DNA of 64,000 bases from positions 62,001-126,000 of the forward strand of contig JANXYK010000008.1 of assembly GCA_025350055.1 (NCBI GenBank). Reading direction: 5' to 3'. Shown here in pieces: positions 18,262 through 26,186 of this stretch. The notes under the pieces were generated by a model. That model was given only the letters and a program-made list of their open reading frames with translations. It did not search any database and had not been told where the DNA came from. A program made the position numbers and the translations under genes. The stretch is from Gammaproteobacteria bacterium (GTDB taxonomy: Bacteria; Pseudomonadota; Gammaproteobacteria; Steroidobacterales; Steroidobacteraceae). The stretch's first letter is position 1. Every line of letters starts with the position of its first letter.

Positions 18262-19058
18262 TCCGCAGCAGTCGCGCCATCGTCCGCCGCGATACCAGTG
18301 CACGCCGCGAGCGCATCGTCGCCATGCTGCGCGAGCAGGGTAGCGTGCAGATTCCCTCGATGGCGGATCAGTTCGGGGTTTCCACGCAGACGCTGCGCAA
18401 GGATCTCAACTTTCTCGATGCGCGCGGCATCTGCACGCGCTCCTCGGGCGGAGCACTGCTGCGCATTGGCTCGCAGCTGCCGAACGAGAACGCGGTCGAC
18501 ATCAAGAGCAAGCTGTATGCGGCCGAGAAGGCGTGCATTGGCCGTGCGGCTGCGGCACTGATTGCGCCGGGTGAATCGGTGTTGCTCGATTCCGGCACCA
18601 CCACGCTCCAGATTGCGCGCCACCTGCATGCGGCCGAACCCATGGTGGTGGTGACCAACGATGTCGGGATCCTGAGCGAGCTTTCGACCCACGAATCAGT
18701 GCAGCTGGTATTCCTCGGCGGCACGCTGCGCCGCAAGAACATGTCGTTCTACGGCATGCAGACCGAGCGTGCGCTGCACGATCTGCATGTCGACAAGTTG
18801 TTCCTGGCAGCGGATGGCTTTCACATCGAAAAAGGCATTACCACCCACTTTGAGCCCGAAGCATTGCTCAATCGACTGATGTGCCAGGCGGCCAGCGAGA
18901 TCATCGTGGTAACCGACTCCTCGAAATTCAATCGCCTGTGCCTGCACAAGATTGTCGAGCCGCAGCGCATTGCGCGCGTGATCACCGATGCCGGCATTCC
19001 GGATGAGGTGCGCGAAGGTCTGAGCGCGGCCGGCGTGCAAGTGCAGGTCGCCACATGA
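18258..19058 (+). CDS. agaR: DeoR-family sugar-phosphate-sensing repressor, AgaR-like
   Basis: 266 residues from GTG 18258, chosen because it overlaps the preceding stop (GTGA) and places the helix-turn-helix at residues 15-55 (RRERIVAMLREQGSVQIPSMADQFGVSTQTLRKDL), where DeoR proteins have it. The C-terminal DeoRC effector domain shows LLDSGTTTLQIARHL, VTNDVGILSEL and VFLGGTLRRKNMSFYG, the phosphosugar-binding segments of this NagB-like fold. It would repress the aga operon and the divergent TonB receptor until an amino-sugar phosphate accumulates. Longer upstream reading frame in the same phase is the shadow of the permease gene. The gene overlaps agaZ by four bases (ATGA). Confidence 0.85.
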   Translation: MIRSSRAIVRRDTSARRERIVAMLREQGSVQIPSMADQFGVSTQTLRKDLNFLDARGICTRSSGGALLRIGSQLPNENAVDIKSKLYAAEKACIGRAAAALIAPGESVLLDSGTTTLQIARHLHAAEPMVVVTNDVGILSELSTHESVQLVFLGGTLRRKNMSFYGMQTERALHDLHVDKLFLAADGFHIEKGITTHFEPEALLNRLMCQAASEIIVVTDSSKFNRLCLHKIVEPQRIARVITDAGIPDEVREGLSAAGVQVQVAT

Positions 19059-20362
19059 AAAGCCTGCTCGAGATCATCGCCCGGCACAAGGCGGGCAAGG
19101 CCGTGGGTATCTACTCGGTGTGCTGCGCGCATCCCCTGATCATCGAGGCGGCACTGCGCTTCGCGAAACAGCAAGGCAGCCCCGCGTTGATCGAGGCGAC
19201 CTCCAACCAGGTCAACCAGGAGGGTGGCTATACCGGCATGCGGCCGGCTGACTTTGCGCGGCTGGTGCACGAGATCGCTGCGCGCGTCGGTTTGTCGCCG
19301 GGGCAAGTGATGCTCGGCGGCGATCACCTCGGACCGAACTGCTGGCAGCAGCTGCCAGCAGAAACGGCGATGCGCAATGCCGAACGACTGATCGCCGACT
19401 ACCTCGCCGCGGGTTTCCGCAAGATCCATCTGGATTGTTCGATGTCCTGCGTGGGCGATCCCGTGCCACTCAGCGATTCCACAGTGGCGGCGCGCGCCGC
19501 GCGCCTGTGTGCGATTGCCGAGCGGGCCTGGCGCAAGGCGGGCGGCGAAGCGCCGGTGTACATCGTCGGCACCGAAGTGCCGGTGCCTGGCGGTGCGCAC
19601 GAGGCGCTGCACGAACTGACCCCGACTGCTCCGGCCGCTGCGGCTGCGACCATCGCCGCGCATCGTCGCGCTTTCGATGAAGTCGGGCTGCACGATGCCT
19701 GGTCGCGCGTGATAGGCCTCGTGGTGCAGCCTGGCGTCGAGTTCGATCATTACCAGGTGGTGGATTTCCAGCCTGGGGGCGTGGGCGAGCTGAGCGCCGT
19801 GGTCGCGACACAGAAACAGATGCTGTACGAGGCGCACTCCACCGACTATCAGAGGGCGGACAACCTGCGGGCGCTGGTGCGCGGCCATTTCGCGATCCTG
19901 AAAGTGGGGCCGGCATTGAGCTTTGCACTGCGCGAAGCACTGTTTGCGCTCGATCAGATCGAGACTGAACTGCTGGGGAGCGAGCGCGCCTCGGGACTGC
20001 GCAGAACCATACTCAAGGCCATGGAAACCGATCCGCGCTACTGGCAGCGCTACTACAGCAGCAGCGGCGCACAGCTGCGACTCGACTGGCAATACAGCCT
20101 CAGCGATCGCATCCGTTACTACTGGCCGCAGCCGGCGGTGGCCGCCGCGCTCGAGCGCCTGTTTGCAAACTTCGGCGAGCGGGCGCCACCATTGGCCTTG
20201 CTGAGCCAGTACCTGCCCGCCGGATACCAGGCGGTACGCGAAGGACACATCAAGCCCGATGCCAGGGAACTGGCGATGCATCATGTCTCCCTGGTGCTCG
20301 GGCAATACGCGGCGGCCTGCGGCCAGAGCGTCTTAAGGAGTGATGATGCATCTGCAGCTTGA
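19055..20362 (+). CDS. agaZ: AgaZ/KbaZ/GatZ-family protein of tagatose-phosphate metabolism
   Basis: A 435-residue protein of the GatZ/KbaZ/AgaZ family, with the usual length. It begins LLEIIARHKAGKAVGIYSVCCAHPLIIEAAL and holds the conserved LIEATSNQVNQEGGYTGM, LGGDHLGPNCWQ, KIHLDCSMSC and YIVGTEVPVPGG segments. In enterobacteria these proteins were described as the non-catalytic partner of the class II tagatose-1,6-bisphosphate aldolase; reconstruction of the N-acetylgalactosamine pathway in other proteobacteria proposes a tagatose-6-phosphate kinase role. No aldolase partner (AgaY/KbaY) is in this window, so the aldolase must be elsewhere. The gene overlaps agaR by four bases and agaS by 17, so it is translated from one polycistronic message. 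Confidence 0.85.
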   Translation: MKSLLEIIARHKAGKAVGIYSVCCAHPLIIEAALRFAKQQGSPALIEATSNQVNQEGGYTGMRPADFARLVHEIAARVGLSPGQVMLGGDHLGPNCWQQLPAETAMRNAERLIADYLAAGFRKIHLDCSMSCVGDPVPLSDSTVAARAARLCAIAERAWRKAGGEAPVYIVGTEVPVPGGAHEALHELTPTAPAAAAATIAAHRRAFDEVGLHDAWSRVIGLVVQPGVEFDHYQVVDFQPGGVGELSAVVATQKQMLYEAHSTDYQRADNLRALVRGHFAILKVGPALSFALREALFALDQIETELLGSERASGLRRTILKAMETDPRYWQRYYSSSGAQLRLDWQYSLSDRIRYYWPQPAVAAALERLFANFGERAPPLALLSQYLPAGYQAVREGHIKPDARELAMHHVSLVLGQYAAACGQSVLRSDDASAA

Positions 20363-21503
20363 AGAAACCGCGCTGCGCAAGAGCGGAGCGCTGCATACGG
20401 CGCGCGAGATCGAGCAGCAGCCGGCGTCCTGGACGCGCACCGCGGCCGTGGTGCGCGAGCGGCGCGCACAGCTCGACGCCTTCCTGAGGCCATTGCTGGC
20501 ACGGCAGGAGCTGCGCATTATCCTTACGGGGGCCGGCAGTTCCGCCTTCATCGGCGAATGCCTGGCGCCGACCCTGTCACGCAGTCTTGGGCGCCAGGTG
20601 CTGGCGATTCCGACCACCGATCTGCTCTCTGGACCGTGTGAATTTCTGCTGCCGGATGTGCCTACGCTGCTGGTCTCCTTCGGGCGTTCGGGTGGCAGCC
20701 CCGAGAGTGTGGCCGTCGTGGAACTGGCTGAGCGGCTGCTGGTTGAATGCCACCAGCTCATCATTACCTGCAATGACCAGGGCACGCTGTACCGGCGCTG
20801 CCAGGGCCGCGAGCGCAACCTCGCGCTGCTGATGCCGCCAGAGACCCACGATCAGGGTTTCGCCATGACTTCGAGCTACACCTCGATGATGCTGGCCGCA
20901 TTGCTTGCGTTTGGCGTCGGGGGCGAGGCATTCGAGCAGCGCGGGATGGCGCGACTGTGCGCTGCCGCGAACGGGCTGCTGGCAAGCCAGGGTGGCGCGC
21001 TGCGTGCGCTCGCCGGCCATGACTACTCGCGCGTCGTGTACCTCGGCAGCAATGCACTCAAGGGCATCGCACGCGAGGCCGCGCTCAAACTGCTGGAGCT
21101 GACTGACGGTCGCGCGGTAGCCACTTACGATTCGCCGCTGGGGTTCAGGCATGGACCCAAGAGCATCGTGACGGCCGACTCCCTGCTGGTGTTGCTATTG
21201 TCAAATGATCCCTACACTCGACGCTATGACCTGGATCTGCTGCGCGAACTGCGTGAGGATCAGCGGGCTGGTGCGGTACTGGCCATCAGCGCGCAGGCGG
21301 CGGATCGGGAGATGCTCGGCAACAGCCTGCAGTTGAGCGGGCTCGCCGAGGCCACGGACTGGGAGCTCGCATTTCCATATGTGCTGTGCGCGCAGCTCTA
21401 TGCCTTTCATCGCGCGCTGCAGATTGGCAATAAGCCGGATGAGCCCAGCGCCTCTGGCACCGTGAACCGCGTGGTGCGCGGCGTGACGATCCATTCCCTG
21501 TAG
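20346..21503 (+). CDS. agaS: AgaS-type galactosamine-6-phosphate deaminase/isomerase (SIS domains)
   Basis: 385 residues, essentially the length of E. coli AgaS. The start is ATG 20346, five bases after AAGGAG (20335-20340); ATG 20343 and GTG 20340 are too close to, or inside, that ribosome site. Two SIS (sugar isomerase) domains are visible: the first with ILTGAGSSAFIGECLAP and LLVSFGRSGGSPESV, the second with VVYLGSNALKGIAREAALKLLELTDG and the FRHGPKSIV signature with its conserved His. AgaS converts galactosamine-6-phosphate to tagatose-6-phosphate and ammonia. Its presence is the best evidence that the locus handles galactosamine sugars and not plain galactose. It overlaps agaZ and precedes the kinase gene by 15 bases. 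Confidence 0.88.
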   Translation: MHLQLEETALRKSGALHTAREIEQQPASWTRTAAVVRERRAQLDAFLRPLLARQELRIILTGAGSSAFIGECLAPTLSRSLGRQVLAIPTTDLLSGPCEFLLPDVPTLLVSFGRSGGSPESVAVVELAERLLVECHQLIITCNDQGTLYRRCQGRERNLALLMPPETHDQGFAMTSSYTSMMLAALLAFGVGGEAFEQRGMARLCAAANGLLASQGGALRALAGHDYSRVVYLGSNALKGIAREAALKLLELTDGRAVATYDSPLGFRHGPKSIVTADSLLVLLLSNDPYTRRYDLDLLRELREDQRAGAVLAISAQAADREMLGNSLQLSGLAEATDWELAFPYVLCAQLYAFHRALQIGNKPDEPSASGTVNRVVRGVTIHSL

Positions 21504-21518
21504 GTACGGAGGCCGATC

Positions 21519-22493
21519 ATGTTCCTGGGAGTGGATGGCGGTGGTACCAAGACGGCGCTGGCATTGATCGATCGCGATGGCCGCGTGCTGGCGCAACATC
21601 TGACCAGCGCTGCGCACTTCGTTGCCACCGGTATGGACAGCGTACGCAGCCTCCTGCATGCGGCCGTGCAGACCTTGCTGGCCAAGGCGGCCGTGCCGGC
21701 AAGCGCTGTGGAGTTCGCGTTCTTCGGCCTGCCTTCCTACGGCGAGGATTCCTCCGTGGCCGGCGCACTCGATGCGCTGCCTTCGGGGTGTCTGCCGGAA
21801 GGCCGCTATCGCTGCGGCAACGATATGGTGTGTGGCTGGTCGGGTTCCCTGGGCGGTATCGATGGCATCAGCGTCGTGGCTGGCACCGGCTCGATCAGCT
21901 ACGGCGAGCGCGGCGGCATGTCGGCACGCTGCGGCGGCTGGGGCGAACTGTTCAGCGATGAGGGTTCGGCCTACTGGATCGCCACTCATGGACTCAACAT
22001 CTATTCGCGCATGAGCGACGGCCGCCTGCCGCGCGGCCCGCTGCACCAGTTGTTCAACGCGCGTCTCGCACTCGACTACGATCTCGACCTGTGCGCACGT
22101 ATCTACAGCGAGGCCGGCGCCGAACGTTCGGCGCTGGCGCAGTTCTCGAAGCTGGTGCATGAAGCCGCGGTCATGGGCGATCAGCAGGCCGTCGCGATCT
22201 TCACTCAGGCCGCCGAGGAACTGGCGGGCCTGGTCGATGCGACCCGCCAGCGCCTGGGCTACAAGGCTGGGGAGGCTGTGCTGGTGTCGTACTCGGGCGG
22301 CGTGTTTGTGAATGCCAGTGGCATATTGCAGCCACGATTCGCAGCAGCACTCGCGACGCGCTGGGCCAGCTACCAGCTACGCGAGCCTCTGTTGCCACCG
22401 GACATCGGCGCGGCCCTGTACGCGGCGCGCATCCATCGCCAGCCACTGGCCGCAAGTGCGGTTGAGCGGCTGCGCCAGAAGGATCAGGCATGA
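21519..22493 (+). CDS. agaK: BadF/NAGK-family sugar kinase, probable (N-acetyl)galactosamine kinase
   Basis: A 324-residue ASKHA kinase. The N-terminal phosphate-1 loop FLGVDGGGTKTALAL (2-16) and the later VVAGTGSISYG and GGWGELFSDEGSAYWI segments match the BadF/BadG/N-acetylglucosamine kinase family (DUF/PF01869 group). GGAGG lies six bases before the ATG. In bacteria that lack an amino-sugar PTS, such a kinase phosphorylates GalNAc or GalN at C6 after uptake, giving the substrate of AgaS directly or after deacetylation. This fits the EamA-type permease at the head of the operon. The stop overlaps the amidohydrolase start by four bases (ATGA). The name agaK is by context; GlcNAc specificity cannot be excluded from sequence alone. 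Confidence 0.75.
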   Translation: MFLGVDGGGTKTALALIDRDGRVLAQHLTSAAHFVATGMDSVRSLLHAAVQTLLAKAAVPASAVEFAFFGLPSYGEDSSVAGALDALPSGCLPEGRYRCGNDMVCGWSGSLGGIDGISVVAGTGSISYGERGGMSARCGGWGELFSDEGSAYWIATHGLNIYSRMSDGRLPRGPLHQLFNARLALDYDLDLCARIYSEAGAERSALAQFSKLVHEAAVMGDQQAVAIFTQAAEELAGLVDATRQRLGYKAGEAVLVSYSGGVFVNASGILQPRFAAALATRWASYQLREPLLPPDIGAALYAARIHRQPLAASAVERLRQKDQA

Positions 22494-23596
22494 AGAACGC
22501 ACGTTACGCACCGCTCCCGATGTTGATGCTGCTGTCGGTGGGCTGTGCACAGCTGCCGAGCCGCTGCAGCGAGGCCGACTTCGCGGCCGAGCCCAAGATC
22601 GACGTGCACGTGCACATCAATTCAGGTTCCGATGCACTCATCGAACAGGCGCGTGCCGATGGTTTCCGCCTGCTGACCATCAACGTCGACTATCCGGATT
22701 TCCCGCCACTGCCCGAGCAGCTCGCGCTGGCGCGCGCCGATGCGCAGCAGCACCCGGACATCGTGGCCTTCGCGGCCACCTTCTCCATGCAGGGCTGGGA
22801 TGACGCGGGTTGGCAGGGCCGGGTACAAGGCGAGCTTGATGCGGCCTTTGCCGCTGGTGCCGTGGGCATCAAGGTCTGGAAGAACATCGGCATGGAGTTC
22901 CGCGATCGCGCCGGCAAGCTGGTGATGATCGACGATGCGCGCTTGGATGCGATCTTCGAGCAGGTGCGACAGCGCGGCAAGGTGCTGATCGGTCACCAGG
23001 GCGAGCCGCACAACTGCTGGCTGCCGCTCGAGCAGATGACGGTCAACAATGACCGGGAGTACTTCCAGGAGCATCCGCAGTACCACATGTTCCTGCACCC
23101 CGAGTTGCCCTCGTACGAGGCGCAGATGGGGGCGCGTGATCGCATGCTGGCGCGCCATCCGCAGCTGCACTTCATGGGCGCGCACCTTGCCAGCCTCGAG
23201 TGGAGTTTCGCAAAGCTGGCAAAATTCCTGGACAGCTACCCGCTGGCGCAGGTCGATCTCGCGGCGCGCATGGGTCAGGTGCAGTACCAGTCGAACCGCG
23301 ATCGCGCTGCAGTGCGTGCCTTCTTCATCAAGTACCAGGATCGCCTGTTGTATGGCACCGACCTGACACAGGAAGCCGCTGCCGACAGCGGGACGATGCG
23401 CAAGGAAGCCCACCAGCGCTGGATATCGGATTGGCGCTACTTCAATACCGGAGCGATACAGAAGGTGACTGAACTCGCCGAGCCCGTACCGGGGCTTGAG
23501 TTGCCACGCGCCGTGATCGACAAACTGTACTACCGCAATGCCGAGCGCCTGTTTGGCCAGGCCTGGAAGGCAAAGCAGTCGCGGGGCGCCCCATGA
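22490..23596 (+). CDS. Lipoprotein amidohydrolase (amidohydrolase_2 type)
   Basis: 368 residues with a lipoprotein signal: hydrophobic MLMLL then lipobox SVGC with Cys19. The TIM-barrel amidohydrolase pattern is clear: KIDVHVHIN (His40, His42), VGIKVWKNIGM, VLIGHQGEPHN (His), FMGAHLASLEW (His) and LLYGTDLTQ (Asp). It would therefore act in the periplasm, anchored to a membrane. Its four-base overlaps with both the kinase gene and the GH36 gene show it is part of the aga operon. It is not of the NagA/AgaA (N-acetyl-hexosamine-6-phosphate deacetylase) type and, being exported, cannot act on a phosphorylated sugar. Possible roles are hydrolysis of a lactone, an ester or an amide on the imported glycan. 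Function unknown. Confidence 0.7.
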   Translation: MKNARYAPLPMLMLLSVGCAQLPSRCSEADFAAEPKIDVHVHINSGSDALIEQARADGFRLLTINVDYPDFPPLPEQLALARADAQQHPDIVAFAATFSMQGWDDAGWQGRVQGELDAAFAAGAVGIKVWKNIGMEFRDRAGKLVMIDDARLDAIFEQVRQRGKVLIGHQGEPHNCWLPLEQMTVNNDREYFQEHPQYHMFLHPELPSYEAQMGARDRMLARHPQLHFMGAHLASLEWSFAKLAKFLDSYPLAQVDLAARMGQVQYQSNRDRAAVRAFFIKYQDRLLYGTDLTQEAAADSGTMRKEAHQRWISDWRYFNTGAIQKVTELAEPVPGLELPRAVIDKLYYRNAERLFGQAWKAKQSRGAP

Positions 23597-25716
23597 ATAT
23601 TGCGAAGCTCTCTACGAGGCCACTGACTGCGCTGCTATTCCTGGCCGTGCCCGTGTTGAGCATGGGCGCGACAGCAACGCCCGCGATAGCGGCGTCCACG
23701 GCCCCGGCAGTGGTTACGCTGGAATCCAGGGAATTGCGCCTGGAATTCGACGCCAGGCTGCACAGCCGGGTGAGCGCACTGATCGATGGTATTGCGCATC
23801 GCATTGGCGGTTATGCCGCCTCGGAAACGCTGTCCACTGATCGCGGCGAGCTGCGTGATTTCAAGTTCGACCATCACAGCGAGGAAGCTGTGAGTGATCA
23901 GCTGGGCACAGGTCATCGGCACGAACTGACCGGCCACCTGGGCGCGCTTGAGAAGACAGTGGCGGTAACGCTCTACGATGAGTTCCCGCGCTGGGCCGTG
24001 GTGCAGGTGCGCTACACCAATCGAGGCAAGACTCCGTTGGCGCTTCGTGGCTGGAGCAACGCTGCCTACACGATCGCCGCGTCGCCCGGCGCGTCGGTAG
24101 CCTCGGGCGATGACGATCATGCCGAGTTGTGGTCATACCAGAGCGGCTCCTACGCGAACCGCCCCGACTGGGTGCTGCCGCTGACGGCTGGCTTCAAACG
24201 CGAGAATTTTCAGGGAATGAATGCGGCCGACTATGGCGGCGGCACGCCGGTGGTCGATGTATGGCGGCGGGATGCCGGCATTGCGGTCGGCCAGCTGGAA
24301 CTCAGCCCGCGCCTGGTCTCGCTGCCCATCGCACGCAAAGACGCGAGTGGCGCCACGCTGGGCGTGCACTACAGCATGCACATGAGGCTGGCCCCTGGAG
24401 CAAGCATCGACACGCTGCGTACTTTTGTCGGCGCCCATCATGGCGATCATTTCAGCACGCTGAGCGATTACCGGCGCTACATGGTGAAGCAGGGCGTGCA
24501 ACTGCCCACCTCGCCCCCGAGCGCCTTCGAGCCGCTGTGGTGCGCCTGGGGTTATGGTCGCGATGCCACGCTCGAGCAGGTGATCGCCACGCTCCCCATC
24601 GTCAAGCAACTGGGGTTTGGCTGGGTGACACTCGACGATGGTTGGCAGGTGGCCGAGGGCGACTGGACACCGAACCCGGCCAAGTATCCGCACGGCGATG
24701 CCGACATGAAGGCGCTGGTGGACAAGATCCATGCGATGGGGCTCAAGGCGCAATTATGGTGGACACCGCTGGCTGCGGATCCTGGTAGCCCAGTCGAGCG
24801 TCAGCATCCGGAGCAGCTGCTGCTGAAGCAGGATGGCAAACGGCGCATGATCAGCTGGTGGAACTCCTATTACCTGTGCCCCGCCTACGAGCCGGTGCGC
24901 GAGGACGCGGCAGCCTTTGCCAGCAAGGCATTGGGCACCTGGGGTTTCGACGGGCTCAAGGTCGACGGCCAGCATTTGAATGGCGCGCCGCGCTGCTTCA
25001 ACCCCGCGCATCACCACACCGCGCCCACCGATGCCGTGGAAGGCCTGCCGGGATTTTTCAAATCGATCTGGGATGCCTCGCATCAGCAGAAGGCCGATGC
25101 GCTGGTCGAGATCTGTCCCTGTGGTACCAGCTATTCGTTCTTCAACCTGCCCTACATGAACATGACCGTGGCCTCGGATCCCGAGAGTTCCTGGCAGGTG
25201 CGCCTCAAGGGCAAGACGCTCAAGGCGCTGGCGGGTGATGGCCTTGCCTATTTTGGCGACCACGTGGAGATGAGCGAAGGCGGTGATGATTTTGCCTCGA
25301 CGCTCGGTGTGGGTGGCGTCGTTGGCAGCAACTTCGTGTGGCCAGGAGCGCCCGGCAAGAAGGATCCGAAACTGCTGTTGAGCCCGGCGCGCGAAAAGGA
25401 GTGGGCCTTCTGGATTCGGGAGTACCAGGACAAACGCCTGTCGGAGGGCGAGTACCTGGGCGGTCTGTACGACATCGGATTCGATCGGCCCGAGACCCAC
25501 GTGATCCGCAAGGGTGAGCGGCTTTACTACGCGTTCTTCGCCAAGACCTTCGACGGGCAGGTGGAACTGCGAGGCCTGGGCCCGGGCCGCTATCGCGTGC
25601 ACGACTACGAAGCGGATCGTGACCTTGGGGTGGTGCAGGGGCCGCTCGTGCGTTTGCCGGCGAAGTTCCAGCGACACCTGTTGATTGAAGCGCTGCCGGA
25701 GAGCCCACAGCCTTGA
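23593..25716 (+). CDS. Secreted GH36-type alpha-galactosidase / alpha-N-acetylgalactosaminidase
   Basis: 707 residues starting at an ATG that overlaps the previous stop (ATGA). A signal peptide (LTALLFLAVPVLSMGATA) leads to an N-terminal beta-sandwich (about 40-300), a TIM barrel (about 310-610) and a small C-terminal beta domain. Clan GH-D active-site landmarks are present: WCAWGYG, WVTLDDGW, LWWTPLAADPGS, the nucleophile in FDGLKVDGQ (Asp458), EICPCGT and the acid/base in VASDPESSWQVR (Asp529, with the paired Arg). These enzymes release terminal alpha-galactose, and some members release alpha-GalNAc. The AgaS-AgaZ-kinase context favours an alpha-linked amino sugar. The enzyme would work in the periplasm on oligosaccharides brought in by the TonB receptor. 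The operon's last glycan gene; tadA overlaps its stop. Confidence 0.85.
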   Translation: MNIAKLSTRPLTALLFLAVPVLSMGATATPAIAASTAPAVVTLESRELRLEFDARLHSRVSALIDGIAHRIGGYAASETLSTDRGELRDFKFDHHSEEAVSDQLGTGHRHELTGHLGALEKTVAVTLYDEFPRWAVVQVRYTNRGKTPLALRGWSNAAYTIAASPGASVASGDDDHAELWSYQSGSYANRPDWVLPLTAGFKRENFQGMNAADYGGGTPVVDVWRRDAGIAVGQLELSPRLVSLPIARKDASGATLGVHYSMHMRLAPGASIDTLRTFVGAHHGDHFSTLSDYRRYMVKQGVQLPTSPPSAFEPLWCAWGYGRDATLEQVIATLPIVKQLGFGWVTLDDGWQVAEGDWTPNPAKYPHGDADMKALVDKIHAMGLKAQLWWTPLAADPGSPVERQHPEQLLLKQDGKRRMISWWNSYYLCPAYEPVREDAAAFASKALGTWGFDGLKVDGQHLNGAPRCFNPAHHHTAPTDAVEGLPGFFKSIWDASHQQKADALVEICPCGTSYSFFNLPYMNMTVASDPESSWQVRLKGKTLKALAGDGLAYFGDHVEMSEGGDDFASTLGVGGVVGSNFVWPGAPGKKDPKLLLSPAREKEWAFWIREYQDKRLSEGEYLGGLYDIGFDRPETHVIRKGERLYYAFFAKTFDGQVELRGLGPGRYRVHDYEADRDLGVVQGPLVRLPAKFQRHLLIEALPESPQP

Positions 25717-26186
25717 GCCTCGACACCGACTACATGCGCGCGGCCTTGCAGCAGGCCGAGGGTGCGCGGGCACAGGGTGAAGTGCCAGTGGGTGCGGTGC
25801 TCGTGAGTGGCGGCCGCATCGTGGCGCGTGCCGCGAACCGGCCCATCGCCGGCTGCGACCCGACTGCGCACGCTGAAGTCGAAGTGCTGCGCGCTGGCGG
25901 CAAGGCGCTGGGCAGCTACCGCCTCGGCGACAGCGTGCTGTATGTGACGCTCGAGCCCTGCCTGATGTGCGCCGCTGCCATCGTGCATGCGCGCGTGCAA
26001 CGCGTGGTGTTCGGCGCCTGGGATCCACGTGCCGGCGCCGCAGGCAGCATGCTCGACGCCTTCGCGCTGCCGGGCATGAATCATCGCGTCGATGTATTTG
26101 GCGGCGTGCTCGCTGAGGAATGCGGCGCGCTGCTGAAGGGTTTTTTCGCTGCGCGTCGCGAGCCGGCGGGTGGCAACAAGACCTAG
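25713..26186 (+). CDS. tadA: tRNA-specific adenosine deaminase
   Basis: 157 residues with the cytidine-deaminase-fold zinc site: HAEVE (His53, Glu55) and PCLMC (Cys83, Cys86). The EVPVGAVLV segment, the VFGAWDPRAGAAGS segment and total length match TadA, which converts A34 of tRNA-Arg(ACG) to inosine so that it can read CGC and CGA codons; it is essential in most bacteria. I use TTG 25713, whose fourth base overlaps the GH36 stop (TTGA), because the conserved DYMRAALQQA start of TadA lies just after it; the alternative ATG 25734 would cut into that helix. Its 3' end overlaps the convergent mltF gene by four bases. Translational coupling to a sugar operon is odd for a housekeeping gene; an internal promoter is likely. 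Confidence 0.92.
   Translation: MSLDTDYMRAALQQAEGARAQGEVPVGAVLVSGGRIVARAANRPIAGCDPTAHAEVEVLRAGGKALGSYRLGDSVLYVTLEPCLMCAAAIVHARVQRVVFGAWDPRAGAAGSMLDAFALPGMNHRVDVFGGVLAEECGALLKGFFAARREPAGGNKT

Noticed and set aside
18821-20305. Minus-strand 494-codon frame over agaR/agaZ
   Set aside because: No family resemblance, composition typical of antisense shadow, and it conflicts with two clear genes.
22490-23596. Amidohydrolase as the missing GalNAc-6-phosphate deacetylase
   Set aside because: It has a lipobox and so is exported, and it lacks the NagA-type family pattern.
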